Positions 15,531 to 27,914 of a stretch of DNA of 64,000 nucleotides are shown piece after piece. This DNA comes from Desmodus rotundus (lineage: Eukaryota; Chordata; Mammalia; Chiroptera; Phyllostomidae), in the NCBI RefSeq assembly GCF_022682495.2, contig NC_071397.1, positions 3,997,082 to 4,061,081 on the forward strand, in the 5' to 3' direction. Numbering within the stretch: the stretch's first letter is position 1; each line of letters starts with the position of its first letter. Made by a program: the position numbers and the translations under genes. The notes under the pieces are model-generated. The model worked only from the letters and a program-made list of their open reading frames with translations, did not search any database and was not told where the DNA came from.

Positions 15531-15729
15531 GCCCTGGCTGCTGTGGCTCAGTGGATTGAGCACGGGCCTGTGAACCAAAAGGTCTCCAGTTCGATTCCCA
15601 GTCAGGGCACATGCCTGGGTTGCAGGCCAGGTCCCCAGTAGGGGGTGCGCAAGAGGCAACCGCACGTTGGTGTTTGTCTCCCTGTCTCTCCCCCTTCCTC
15701 TCTAATAAACAAACACAAATAAATAAAAT
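15531..15729 (+). mobile_element. Ves SINE with target-site duplication
   Basis: Head GCCCTGGCTGCTGTGGCTCA, B box GTTCGATTCCC at about 15590, then GGGGGTGCGCAAGAGGCAACC, a CT-rich segment and the A-rich end AATAAATAAAATC. The 10-bp sequence CCTGGTTTCA stands directly before (15521-15530) and after (15730-15739), a perfect target-site duplication, so this is a complete and relatively recent insertion. Confidence 0.93.
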
Positions 15730-16179
15730 CCTGGTTTCATCCGGTGATTCCTGCAGCCATGGCATTGTTTGTCCTGTTGCCCTGCACCGACCTGAAACTC
15801 AAAACACCCCCATGTGAAAGAAGTAAAAAAAACGCCATTCTGTGACCCCTGATGAAATAATTGCTGTGAAGAAAAATCAGTAGATTTTTCTTAAGTGAAA
15901 GGATATTCGTGTGGTTTCTAAGTATCATGTGGATTCTTTGCTCAGGGCAACAAAGAAACAACTCTGTGGTCAAATGGAGCATCATTCGTAATGGGACAGA
16001 CGGCCTAATGCTCCGTCAAGTACACAGTCCTATGAAATACTCGTGCCAAAAATGTTCAAGCCAATTTTAACAAATTTTGGATCTAAATGGTGTTCAAGAA
16101 ATACAAGGGGTAGAGGAAAGCAAGGGTACAGATGCATGATGGGTAGTCTCAAGATGACTGGACTGACTGTCTCTTGAGG

Positions 16180-16565
16180 TCAGAATAGGGAAAGTGGGGA
16201 GAATTGTTCTAGATTCAGAGAAACTAAAGAAACCCAATCAAATGCAATGTATGACTCTTCTTCATTGGGACTTGGTTTGAACAAAGAAGGTGTAAATGAC
16301 AACTTTGTGATAAAGGGAGAAATTTTAACTTGAACTGGATTTTAGATAATATTTGGGAGTTATTGTCAGATGTGATAACAGTTTTATAATTCTACAGGAA
16401 GATGTCTTTATGCTGAAATATTTAGGGGTATCACATCTGTAATATTAAAATGGTTTAACAAAAAATAGAGAAACACTAAATGTTAATTGTTGGATGTGGG
16501 TGGTCAGTATATCAGTATCCACTGTATTGTTTTTATATTGACATTTTTCATAGTGAAAATTTCAT
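16180..16565 (+). mobile_element. L1 3'-UTR-like fragment
   Basis: The run AGATTCAGAGAAACTAAAGA, then ATTTTAGATAATATTTGGGA, then GAAATATTTAGGGGTATCAC follows the familiar order of an old mammalian L1 3' end. No coding capacity. The family is a recollection, not a search result. Confidence 0.5.
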
Positions 16566-17012
16566 GCAAATACCAGGTTTGTCACCCACATACCCACGTG
16601 AAAACCTCAGTTTGTCCGTTTAAAGACCCATTTGGTGAATATGCCTTTGCCTGATGTTAGTAAGTAAAAAGGAAAGACGACAAAGACAGTGAAAATCAAG
16701 GACTGGCCCTGCTCACCTCTTCCAGACCACTGTAGCTACAGGCTTTCATCTGTACACAGTCGGACTACAGAGGCAACGATTTGACAGGGACGTTCCACGA
16801 AAGGTTGTTCAAGCAGAATCCCAGTTACTTTAAAAAAATTCTTCAAAAAAACCCCCCTTCAGTAATGTATTCTTTAAAAATAATACAAAACACATCCCAA
16901 CACACACATACACATGCACATATGTCCTAGACATGTGTGATAATATGTCCTAGAGCTGATGCTTTGGAGGAGAATTCTTTGGGTTTGAAGGGTGAAAACT
17001 GTGTCTGCTTAA

Positions 17013-18035
<1,023 letters not shown>

Positions 18036-18103
18036 GCCTGACCTACGATGAAGTGGTCAGCTTCGTGCCTCCACCCCTCGACCAAGAAGAGATGGAGTCC
18101 TGA
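18036..18103 (+). CDS. MAPK14: MAPK14 exon 12, coding part
   Basis: Encodes the C-terminus [20 protein letters not shown] followed by ES and a TGA stop at 18101-18103. It completes p38-alpha at the usual length. One conservative difference from human as I recall it: Val in EVVSF where human has Ile. The segment packs on the kinase C-lobe next to the docking region. Confidence 0.97.
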
Positions 18104-18223
18104 CCACCTGGCTTCTGTTCTCTTGATCCCACTTCACTGTGAGGGGAAGGCCTTTTCACGGGAACTCTCCAAATCTCATTCAAGTGCCTCTTGTTGCAAA
18201 GATCTCCCCCATGGTGGAAGAGG

Positions 18224-18281
18224 GGTGTGTGTGCGTGTGCACGCATGTGTGTTAGTGTGTGTGTGTGTGTGTGTCTGTGTG
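18224..18281 (+). repeat. GT microsatellite in the MAPK14 3' UTR
   Basis: Imperfect then pure (GT)n starting about 120 nt after the stop codon. In the mRNA it is a (GU)n tract, the kind of sequence bound by TDP-43 and CELF proteins. Confidence 0.9.
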
Positions 18282-18688
18282 GGAGGGAAAGATAATATGA
18301 GCAAACTATGGTCACAGTGACTTTACGTGGGTGACATGCTCCGTGACAGCCTCTGCTTGCGCTTCTTTGTGAGAGTCAGCTCGGGCCGGCAAGAGCTGCC
18401 ATCGTGTTAGGGTTTGTTAAATGCAAAGTAAAAAACAGTAAACATCCCCGATCCCAGTCATGCAGTTACCGTTTTGGCCTCTCCTATAGCCCCACCTTGG
18501 TGGTGGGGGGTCACCTTGACCACGGTAGCACAGAGAAGGCGGACACCTCTCGCTGCTTCAGACCCGAAGTCGTTCCTCAGCGATGCATACAGCGGAAAAG
18601 GACCAACTGGCTTCTGTGCACTAGTCTAAGATGAATTTGCTTTGTATGAGTCTCAACTCAGCAGGTGTATCTGAAACTTAATATGTTT

Positions 18689-18696
18689 GTGCCTTA
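18689..18696 (+). promoter_or_regulatory. MAPK14: Possible miR-124 target site
   Basis: GTGCCTTA is an 8-mer complementary to the miR-124 seed. Repression of MAPK14 by miR-124 has been reported in rodents and human cells. Here only the seed match is seen; conservation of the flanks was not tested. Confidence 0.5.
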
Positions 18697-20345
18697 AGAG
18701 AAGAGAGTGTATATAGTAAGAAAGCGCAGCAGATAAAGTTTTGAGCCACGCACGCAGTCAGCTTGTGGGATGGCCACTTGTGAGACAGGGAGCCTTCAGA
18801 GGAACCGTGTGTGCATGTGTGAGCATGCGTGTAGTGCTTCTCTCTCCCCTCACCCCCCAGGTGTTGTTGCCATTTCTCTGCAGTATTACCCCACCTTCAG
18901 TGCAGAGGTTGCTTGAGTATTGGACCCCAGTAGCCAGAAGCCGGTCCTTGCTGTCCGTGAACTTCCTGTGCACTCCTCCTCGCTAGCAGAGTGACGATGT
19001 GTTTTGCACGTCTTGCTGTTTGGGCATGCACAGCTCCTTGTCCTGTTTTTTTCGGGAGGCCCTGGTGCCGGGCAGGTTTGCCAGTGAAGACTCCTTGGGT
19101 AGTTGAGAACCCACGCCACCGTGGCTGATGCCGTGGGCGGGTGACACGGCTTCGCTCAGCCCCCAGTGCTATTTTGTGTTGAACACAATCGATCATCCAG
19201 GTGCTTTTGATGTGAAAGTTGTGAAGAAATGGAACAGATGGATGTATAGCATTTTCTTTCTTGCCATCTGGTTTTTAACAAACTCTTTTTGGGAGCCATC
19301 GTGGGAAAGATAGGGCTTTTCCCAGGAGTATCTCAGACTTCGGGTGACAAGTTGTTCTATTCACTCCCAATAACCAATGCTAAGAAATGTCGAAAATCAA
19401 AGTGAAAAATTCAAAAGCTCATGAAGCCAGAAACTCCTTTTGCTATTTTTATCTAAAGATGGTTATATTTTTTTTTTAAAGTAATGAGGTGTCTTTCCCA
19501 CCCTTCTTTGGAAAAGGGTCTTCTCGGCAGCTTAACATTGACTTCTTGGTCTTGGTTTAGGGAGAAATGAATTTTGTATATTGCAGGAATCCTTTGAGAA
19601 TGTGATTCCTTTTGATGGGGAGAAAGGGCAAATTATTTTAATATTTTGTATTTTCAACTTTATAAAGATGAAATATCCTCAGGGGTGGAGAAGAGTTGTT
19701 TTCATAATTTTCTGAATTTCAGGCTTCTTGTGCTACATAAGGGCCCATATATTTAAACCTTTTGTGAAGTGAGAAAGTGGAAAGCCGCTTCCAGTGTTGG
19801 CCATGTGACAGTGTCTTGTATTTGGGCCAAGGTGTTTCCATTTCTCTGTCACAGTGCAGTGCTTCATGTACTCCAGAGGGACAGGGTAGGACCGGGTCAC
19901 CTGGAGCAAGAAGGAAGGAGGCAGGCGGGTGGTGATCGCACCACACCTGGGATTCTCCCCTCTTTGGAGGCAAATGAGTGCAGAGGCGTCATCTCCTTGA
20001 TCCTCAGTTCAAATCCTCACAGTCCTCCGCAAGATGGATTTCGTCAGCCAGGCTGGGTTGTAAGTTCTAGTGTGATTTCCTGCAGAACTGCTCTGAGTGT
20101 TTTTTCCTAAAGGTCTTTGCAGTTGTGACCATCCGTGTGTTGGGGGCCGAATGCTCCCGGGAGCCTGGACTCAGCTGGCGCCTGAGGAAGTGCTCCCTGG
20201 TTTCTGAGAATCATGCTCCCGTCTCCTGATTTCTCTGAACAGAAAGCAGAAGAGAGAATGAGGGAAACTGCTGTTTTATTTGTATTCGTGAACTTGGCTG
20301 TGATCAGTTATGCCATACAGGACGTCATACAGTACCACTGGTCGA

Positions 20346-20351
20346 AATAAA
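20346..20351 (+). terminator. MAPK14: MAPK14 polyadenylation signal
   Basis: Canonical AATAAA followed by GGCTATTTTTCAAA; cleavage is expected near 20365-20372. It is the only canonical hexamer I noticed in the 3' UTR. Confidence 0.88.
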
Positions 20352-20634
20352 GGCTATTTTTCAAATTTAGTGAGTTTCTCAATTTTATTCTATTTTTCTT
20401 TTGGTCATTTTAACTTAATATTCAATATGGCTTTATATCAGTGTTCTTTCAACTGTGGCCTGGCATATGTTTCTGACAGGTCTTAATATTACTCCTAAAA
20501 TTCAGAAAACACTTACAGAGCTCCTCAATTGTGCACTTCATGGTGAGTCAGATCCGAGTCTTTGCAGCTAATGGGCAAGTGAACACGGCAGAGCGCAGCA
20601 GGCCCCGTGCAGCTACCCCCGGCGTCAGTGGCCT

Positions 20635-20945
20635 GGGGCGGGGTCAGCAGACCTCAGCCCACGGGCCACATCCAGTCTGCCACCTGTTTGTGCAGCCGCT
20701 AAAAATGGTTTTTACCTTTTTAAGTGGTTGAAATACGAACAGTATTTTTACAGCATGTGAAAACTAGCAGTGTAAAATTCAGATGTCGGTGCCCACAAAT
20801 AAAGAACACAACCACAACTTGCTGCCGTGCCGTCTGTGGCTGCTTCCTGTGCTCCAGTGACAGAACTGCGCACCTGCACCCGAGACCACGTGGCCCGCAG
20901 GTCTCAACTGTTTACTTTTTCACAGGAGACATTTGCTGACCCCTG
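20635..20945. mobile_element. hAT/Charlie-like DNA transposon copy
   Basis: Begins GGGGTCAGCAGACC, continues with CCCACGGGCCACATCCAGTC and AATAAAGAACACAACCAC, and ends ACATTTGCTGACCCC. It is the same family as 5550-5745 in the opposite orientation, with complementary ends (GTCAGCAGAC against TTTGCTGACC). Confidence 0.65.
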
Positions 20946-21205
20946 GCCTGGATTTCCAAACCCTCATTTGTAAAACGAAGTTTTTTAAAGTAGATGTTTG
21001 GGTTCTGTTCAGCTTTGACATTCCAAGATGATCTGCAGAAAGTATATTTTTATTTTCAAGTTGCCAGAGAGAAGGATGGGTTTGTACATGTGATACATTG
21101 TTTATAGACTTCTAAGCAAATGTAATTTATAACTCTTGTCTATGGCCCTTGACAATATTCTTCAAAACTACTGGATTGTATCACAGGATTTAAAGGTCCA
21201 CAAGA

Positions 21206-21353
21206 GCCCTGGCTGGGTAACGCAGTTGGTAGACCATTGTCCTGATAGCCAAGGATGCGGGTTCGATCCCCGGTCGGGGACATACAAGAATCATCCGACG
21301 GATGTGTAAATTAGTGTAACAACAAATCAGTGTTTCTCTCTCTCTCTCTCTCA
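21206..21353 (+). mobile_element. tRNA-derived SINE, second bat subfamily
   Basis: The head GCCCTGGCTGGGTAACGCAG and B box GGGTTCGATCCCCGG resemble a tRNA gene. The body ends in a (TC)n run at 21335-21352. Unlike the other Ves copies it has the longer ACATACAAGAATCATCC middle. It is not a functional tRNA: the 3' half does not fold into a T arm plus acceptor stem with proper ends. Confidence 0.8.
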
Positions 21354-22249
21354 GGTCACTGACTAGGTGTGCATGTGCGTGTATGCGTGTAAAAGCCACG
21401 AGAGTTCACAGCTGTCTTTAGGGTCTGTGTTGATGTGGTTCCTTCCTCAGTGGCCTGGGAAGGCGGACAGGTGACACAGGGTGGATTGGGCGGCGGGTTT
21501 TTGTCCTGCGCTGTCCAGTCCCTGGCTGGCAGTGGGAATGATGGCAGTGGTAGAAGGCAAACCGAGCACAGGCGCTCTTCTTCCTCCTCTCAGCGACTTA
21601 AAGGGCTAGAAGAAAAGGCGCCGGTTGTCACGTGATGTGTCAGCCCCTGTAAGGAGCGGACCGTGGCAGGAAATGTTTTGCCTTCACACACTAGACGTGA
21701 GCGTACAACCTGCCTAGCTTCTGGGAGCGGAGGGCCGTTCAGCAAAACGCTCCCCTAGAGGGAACCCACGTAACTTAGGGACCAGAGCTTCATAGTGTGT
21801 GGTGGAGACTGCGGGAGAGAGGAAGTCTGATTGGGACTTTTATCATGGAAACAATAAAATTATAAAGGTATACTCAATTTCAAGTAGATTCTTACAATGT
21901 ACAAAGAATAAATCAAGTGTTTGGTTTGAAAGCGAAACCATGGTTGGTACCCTACAATATCCTTCCCGTTTTTCTAGTATAATCTTGGGTAATTTTTGCA
22001 AAAATATTTGAGGGGCTTCCTGTTTCCTGAGGACCCCAGTCATGATATAACATCTTTCTTTTTTGTGAGTATCAATTGGTGATCACTTTATCATCTTACC
22101 TTTTATTGTTAACTGGACTGAGTCTGCCAGTCCACTTTTTCAATGGCTTTGCTTGAGATGTGAGCAGTTTTTCTAGTATTGTTTATAAAGTTCATCAAAT
22201 CCACTGTCTTTTACAAGATTTGCAATTGTTGCAATTAATTTTCATTATA

Positions 22250-22737
22250 TTGGGTTGGCCAAAAAGCCCATTTAGTTTTTCTCATAAAACAGAAGACACA
22301 TTTTTCATTTTCACCAAGAACTTCATTGATTTGGGTGTTTCGAGCATGTCAGCTGTCTCCCCACATGGTATAACGGTGATTGTTCTCAGTTAATGTCTTG
22401 ATTTGATCGCTGTCAAGTTCAGCTGGTCAGCCCGACCATGGAGCATCATCCAGCGAGAAATCTCCAGCATGAAGTGTCACAAACCACTTCTGACACATTC
22501 GGTCATTCCCAGCACCTCCATACACTGCACAAATCTTTTGCATTTCAGTTGTGTGTTTACCTTCAAAATTAAAATAGCTACCCAAAAATTCACCAGTTTT
22601 GATTTTTTTTAAATGCAAGCTGATCTGACAGCAGTCACAATACAATCTATAACAAAATTGTTTTGAATGAAGTTAAAGACAACTAAGTGCTACTAGAGCC
22701 GTCTTAAAACAAACGAGCTTTTTGACTAGCCCCTCCC
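22250..22737 (-). mobile_element. Mariner DNA transposon, internally deleted
   Basis: The left end TTGGGTTGGCCAAAAAG preceded by TA is the classic mariner terminal repeat. The right end has the complementary CGAGCTTTTTGACTAGCCCC. On the minus strand, 22427-22645 encodes a transposase-like HTH segment with the phrases MQKICAVYGG and CQKWFVTLHAGDFSLDDAP, then continues SGRPVELDSDQIKTL before running into stops. At about 485 bp against about 1.3 kb for a complete element, the catalytic DDD part is missing. Confidence 0.88.
22427..22645 (-). pseudogene. Mariner transposase N-terminal remnant
   Basis: A 72-residue open frame matching the first DNA-binding HTH region of mariner transposases. Identification rests on the stretch CQKWFVTLHAGDFSLDD and the downstream linker GRPVELDSDQIK in the continued frame. 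There is no catalytic domain, so it is inactive. Confidence 0.85.
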
Positions 22738-23054
22738 TCTTTCTTGTCATTTGCCACACGCTTGCAATGTGGTCGGAGACTAACAAGACCAGACCAGAGT
22801 CAGTAGGGTAGATGCTTGTTCGGGTACTTAGGAAGCAAGGAGGGACTGGTTTTATAAGTAGTCGCTTCAGTAGGGAGTGTTCTCACGTGATGCTTTCACA
22901 GGGACTTGGCTGATGCCTAGGGGAGTAGCCAAGACACTTTTTAATTTTTTTATAATACAGATAATAATATAATAACAGGTGTTTTAATATACATAGCCTT
23001 TAAAACTTAGCATTTACACTTCTCAGAACTTAGAGACCTCATAAATGTACACAG

Positions 23055-23360
23055 GAAAGAATAAAAGGTTATTCCTCTTTATGTTCTTTGTGACAGCAAA
23101 ACACTGGAAGTAACCCACATACCTGTCTGTCGAGGCCTTGACTGAAAGCGATGCTCGCCTGCACAGTGGAGCACCACACTGCTAGGCGTGGACGGGGGCA
23201 GGGCGGGTTACGAGTGAGGAAGATTAAGTGGCACCCTGGAGCCTACCATCACCCTTTTTGTATTGACAGAGTGAAAACGTACGGCTAGGAAAACCCCCGA
23301 GGAACACAAACCAAACTCAGCAATCCCCTGTGGGCAGTGGGATTATAGGCCGCAACAGAG
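23055..23360 (+). mobile_element. L1 3'-end-like fragment
   Basis: Sequence such as ACTGGAAGTAACCCACATAC and the flanking order resemble the non-coding 3' part of old L1 elements. Diverged, no open frame. Confidence 0.45.
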
Positions 23361-23589
23361 TAATTTTTTAATTGGGAAAATTTGTTTTGATGAGAAAGAC
23401 TTTTAAAGTCTGTGTGACCGGGGAACCAGTCCCCAGGTTCAGTTTTGCTGGGGCCAGAGCCCAGCCTTTCAAGACAGCATGTGCTATTGGGCCTCCGGCC
23501 AGCAGAGCACCGAGGCTGGATCTCCTGCTGGGAGGGCTGGGTAGCTGTTTCCCAGGAGGAAAGAGTGTATTTTAAGGATCTGAAGCAGG

Positions 23590-23815
23590 ATGCTTCGACT
23601 TTGGAACTACTGACATCTTGGGCCAGGCGGTGCTTTGTTTTGGGGGCTCTCCTCTACTTCGCAGGGTGTTAGGCGGCATCCCTGTCTTCTACACAACGTT
23701 ACAGGAGCACCCCCTCTCCCAGTTACGACAGCCCAACATTCTCCAGATGTTGCCAGTGTTCCCTGGGGAGCAAAGTCATTCTGGGGAGAACCACCGGTCT
23801 AAAACTTGCACGGCT
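23590..23815 (+). mobile_element. MER5-like hAT transposon
   Basis: The order TTTGGAACTACTGACATCTT, then GGCGGCATCCCTG, then CAGTTACGACAGCCCAACAT, then CTCCAGATGTTGCCAGTGTT follows the MER5A consensus as I recall it. No coding capacity. Confidence 0.7.
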
Positions 23816-24134
23816 CAGTCTCGCAGAATACCAAAGCCTCTTTTCTTGAAATAATTGAAGGTTAACACCAAAGAAGTGGCCTGATATCACATTGGGAAGT
23901 ACAAATATTAAATGCCTTTTTTAAAGGTGAGTATTTCTCTTTTGGGAAAAAAGGAAAATATTAGGCGGTTCAGGATATTCAATACTGAGTTAAGGCTATT
24001 CCATTTCTAAAAAAAAAAAAAGTGTTGAGTGAATAAAGTTATCCTTTTTTTTTTTTCAGAAGCTCTTTGGCCATTGTCCACAAGCAGAACACCTAGTGAT
24101 TCAGCTGAGGGTGACTGCAAGATTTTTCTTAGGC

Positions 24135-24290
24135 AGGCAGGTGATGGATCACAGTGGGAAGAACACTGGGTTTTGGAGCCACACAGGCCTGGGTTCAAGT
24201 TCTGGCTGAAGATACTGTCAGGTGTGTGACCCTGGGATAAAAGTTTCTAGCTTTCAAGTGATTGTAAAGATGAAATAACAAGCCTCAGTG
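24135..24290 (+). mobile_element. MIR element
   Basis: Sense-strand MIR: GTTTTGGAGCCACACAGGCC, then GGGTTCAAGTTCTGGC, then GGTGTGTGACCCTGGGATAA. Confidence 0.7.
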
Positions 24291-24639
24291 TGCCTGCTAT
24301 GTCATGGATACGAGATGCTGGTTTGCATCTCACTGGGGTTGACCTTGGGCATGGAGGCCGTCCTGTGAGCGTACGGGAGTGTCCTGCCTCTGGAACCGTG
24401 TGAGTTTCTAAAACCAGTTTGGAGGAGAGCTCCCGGAGACGAGATGGGCCAGGGGCTAGCTCCAGTGCAGTTTCCAGAAAACTGCCATTATTGAAGCCAG
24501 AGGCTGCAGTCTTAGAGCGCCCACAGCCCATGTAGGAGTGTGATACTGCAAGCCAATTGGATTAATTCAGTTTAAAGACTGTGCTTTGTTTAGAAGTCAC
24601 TGAACAGTTAAGTGAGAAGTAACCCTAACTCCAATTTTG

Positions 24640-24705
24640 CTATATATCTGTATCTATAGAGAAAGACATCTATCTGTCTATCATCTATCTATACACACAC
24701 ACCAT
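24640..24705. repeat. TATC-type simple repeat
   Basis: Imperfect ATCT units (ATCTATCTGTCTATCATCTA) followed by a short (AC)n run. Confidence 0.8.
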
Positions 24706-25696
24706 CACCTTTTGAGTGTCATTTGAGGGGGAAAATACGTATGTAGGAGACTGAAGATGGCAGAGGAGTAAGTGGAAACTACACTAACCTCCTCCCAGGA
24801 CCAATCTGGAATTACAACTAAACTGTAGAGAAATCATCCAGAATAACCAATGGAACAATAGCTGGAGAGAAGCCTTATAACCGCAGACAGATAAACCACT
24901 TCACCACAATGTGACCATACAGAGTGCGGTGGAGACATGAGAGGGCTGGCTGGGCTCCCACAGGTGGCAGCTGAAGTGCCGGAGGGAAATTCAGTGGCCA
25001 GAGGGTTCCCCCTGAGAAGTGTGGGATCTCAACCCCAAGCTGGGCTCCCCAGCCTGCAGCACCAGAGCTGGGAAAGGAACCCAAATAATATCCAGCTGTG
25101 AAAAGCGGCAGGGTTTCTGTCTGCCAGGGAGATGGCTGGAGTCACAGAGAGCCTTTTAAAGGACCAACACACATAATTTTATTTGCGGCCAGTTACCCTG
25201 GGCTCCGGCAAAGGGGGGACTCAGTGGGCTAGGGATGCTGGAGGAGAGTCTGAGGATGGAGGTTTTGGGGAGAGAACTAAGGAAGCATCCTCCAGGATCC
25301 CTGTGCTGAGTCATTCCCCATGTTGCTATCTTGTTCAGGCAAACCACTCCCCTCCAGGTGGCATCAGCCTGAGGGGAAGCAACAGCCCTGCCCACAGGAA
25401 TTATTCTGCCCCACCCTGTGGTGCTTAATCCTGACTGCTGACTACAGATCGACTAGATTAACAGGGGAAGGAGATAGCCACAGACTTCCGATCCCTGGTA
25501 GCCTAGCACAGGCTCTCTAGGGCCAGGCTGAGACCCTGTCTCACATCACTACGGGCAGATCAGAAAGAGAGCACAGTGAGATGAATTCCACTGTGGTCGT
25601 CTTCATGATTTGCATTATTTTCTTTCCTGCAGAGCTTTTTAACGTCCATCTCTTGTCCTTCAAGTCGATGCATACTAAGTCACTAGTTTTTATATT

Positions 25697-26620
25697 ATAG
25701 TTTATTTCAAATCTAATATTTTGCTCCTCCCTTCTCTTACTCCATTTTACCTTCTTTTTTCCTCTTCTTATTTTCATTTTAATTTTATTTTCTCTCTTGT
25801 TATGGCTTGTTTCCATTCCCCACTCTTACTGTTTTTCCCCATTCCAGCCTCTCAAAACCACTTTTTTTGTCATCAGTCGCCTCACATTCTTTTTCCTCTT
25901 AACACCCTCCTTCTCCCTCCACCTTTATCAATCTTTACTCGTCAGTTGTGGATATGCTGGCTGTAGTTACAACTCTCCAACTTTATTTCTAGATCTTCAC
26001 TATTTTTGTATTTCAAATCTCAAATTTTACTCGTTCCCTCTCCTACTCCATTTTGCCTTCCTCCTGCCCTTTCTTTTTTTCGTTTTAAATTTTAATTTTT
26101 CCCTGTCTTAGCTTGGTTTTCATTCCTCCCTCCTAGTATTCCTTCTCCCTCTATCATCTCAAAATCACTTCTCTTTCCTCTAGACATCTCTTAAGCTTTC
26201 TTTATTTTTTCCCTTTTATTCCCCTCCCACCTATGTTACCCTTTGCTCATTTTTGTTGATAGCACTGTGGTAGATCTTTTTCTCCAATTTAGTTCCTATT
26301 TTTTTCTACTCACTACTTTTTTAAAAAATTGTTCTGTTTAAACCTAATACTATACAATTCCCTTACCTTACTCCATTGTTCCTTCTTCCCTCCCTTTTTT
26401 ATTTACAATGTAAGTTTTTCTTTCTCTCTTTGCCTTGTCCTTATTTACTACTCTTATTATTGCTTCTCCCTCTACCCTCTCAAAATCATTTTTCTTTCAG
26501 TTACTGATATATTCATTTTTCCTTTCTTATAATAGTCTTAATTTCTTTACACCTTTATTAATATTGGCTCATTTGCCATTGATAGTGTGATTATGGGTGA
26601 GGGTTAATTTTGCAGGTGTC
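25697..26620. repeat. Three imperfect pyrimidine-rich monomers in the L1 5' UTR
   Basis: Marker phrases recur in order. TACTCC occurs at 25738, 26044 and 26369; CTCAAAA at 25851, 26158 and 26479; TTTCAAATCT at about 25705 and 26011. Spacing is 306-307 bp between the first and second unit and 321-325 bp between the second and third. The + strand is strongly T/C-rich throughout. This looks like a tandem array of diverged ~310-bp monomers within the L1 5' UTR. Confidence 0.75.
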
Positions 26621-26924
26621 GGTTTGTTTCCTGGGCTGTTATGATTTTGTTCTGGCAGCACCTGTACAACAATATACAAGATGTGGAAGGTGGATTGACT
26701 CTCAGCCAGCCAGAGAATGGCCCAACAGCAACCAAAACCCAATTACAACAAGACAGACCACATAAACGGCATAAAGGGCATCCTGAGAGCCTAAAGTTCA
26801 GGAGATCAAGGAGACTGTACCACTAAATCCCACAGGTCTCCTACCACAGAAATCAGTCCATGAAGACAGAGAGTCAAAGCAGATCAATCTAAGAAGCCGA
26901 AACAAACAAGAAGAGTCACCTACG

Positions 26925-27913
26925 ATGGAGAGAGAAGGGAAAGAAACCCAATCGAAAGGAAAAGAGAAATCCCCAGAAAGAGTGCTAAATGAAATAGAGG
27001 CAAGTAAACTATCAGATACTGAGTTCAAAATAATGGTTATAAGGATGCTCAATGAGCTCAGTGAGAACTACAAAGAACTCCAGATGAGCTATAAGGACCT
27101 TATTGCAAACTACACTAGCATGTCAAAGGGCATAGAAACTATCAATAACAGCCAGGAGGAAATGAAGAATACAATTTCTGAAATGAAGAACACAGTAGAA
27201 GGAATTAAAGGCAGGCTAGATGAAGCAGAGGATCGAATCAATGAGCTTGAGGACAAAGTAGAAAAAATTCCCAGACAGAGCAACAAAACCAAAAAGACTC
27301 AAAAAAGAACAAAGAGGAGTTAAGGGAGCTGCAGGGCAACATGAAATGTAATAATATCCACATCACAGGAATACCAGAAGGAGAAGAAAAGGAGCAAGAG
27401 ATAGAAAACCTGTTTGAAAAAGTCGTAACAGAAAAATTCCCTAACTTGATGAGAGAAAAAGTCATGCAAGTTCAGGAAGCACAGAGGGTCCCAATCAAGA
27501 TGACCCCAAAGAAGCTCACTCCAAGACACACCATAATTAAAATGACAAAATTCAAAGACAAAGAGAGAATCTTAAAGGCAGTGAGGGAGAAACAGCTAGT
27601 AACATACCAAGGATCTCCGATAAGGCTATCAGCTGATCTCTCAATGGAAACACTACAAGCCCAAAGGGAATGGCAAGAAATATTCCAAGTAATGAAAAGC
27701 AAAGGCCTGCAGCCAAGACTACTCTACCCAGCAAGGCTCTCATTTAAAATGGAAGGTGAAATAAGGAGTTTCCCGGACCAAAAAAAAAAGGGGGGGGCTA
27801 AAAGAATACATTTCCACCAAACCAGCACTGCAAGAGATGCTAAAGGGACTGCTTTAAGAGTGAAGAAAGGTGGGGGGGCCACAGGTACAAAGGGAAAAAA
27901 TAGCAATGAATAA
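26925..27913 (+). pseudogene. L1 ORF1 pseudogene
   Basis: The first part (26925-27323) encodes an N-terminal region with a coiled coil (heptad-like NTISEMKNTVEGIKGRLDEA, then EDRINELEDKVEKI). It stops at 27321-27323. The second part (27341-27913), in a different frame, has the RNA-recognition motif and C-terminal domain (NIHITGIPEGEEKEQEIENL, later PIRLSADLSMETLQAQREW). The frame change near 27320 disrupts what would be an RNA-binding ORF1p chaperone of about 330 residues. A homopolymer A/G run at 27780-27796 may also have shifted frame. Confidence 0.88.
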
Positions 27914-27914
27914 G

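Larger units (their letters stand above)
18104..20370 (+). other. MAPK14: MAPK14 3' UTR
   Basis: About 2.27 kb of untranslated sequence from the stop codon to the polyadenylation site. It contains a GU-rich dinucleotide tract (18224-18281), a match to the miR-124 seed (18689-18696) and A/T-rich stretches in its last kilobase. No intron-like boundaries are seen. The end is inferred from the AATAAA at 20346; the exact cleavage site is not known. Confidence 0.88.

Noticed and set aside
21206..21280. Possible tRNA gene
   Set aside because: A-box and B-box-like motifs are present, but the element continues into a SINE body with a (TC)n tail and lacks a proper acceptor stem.
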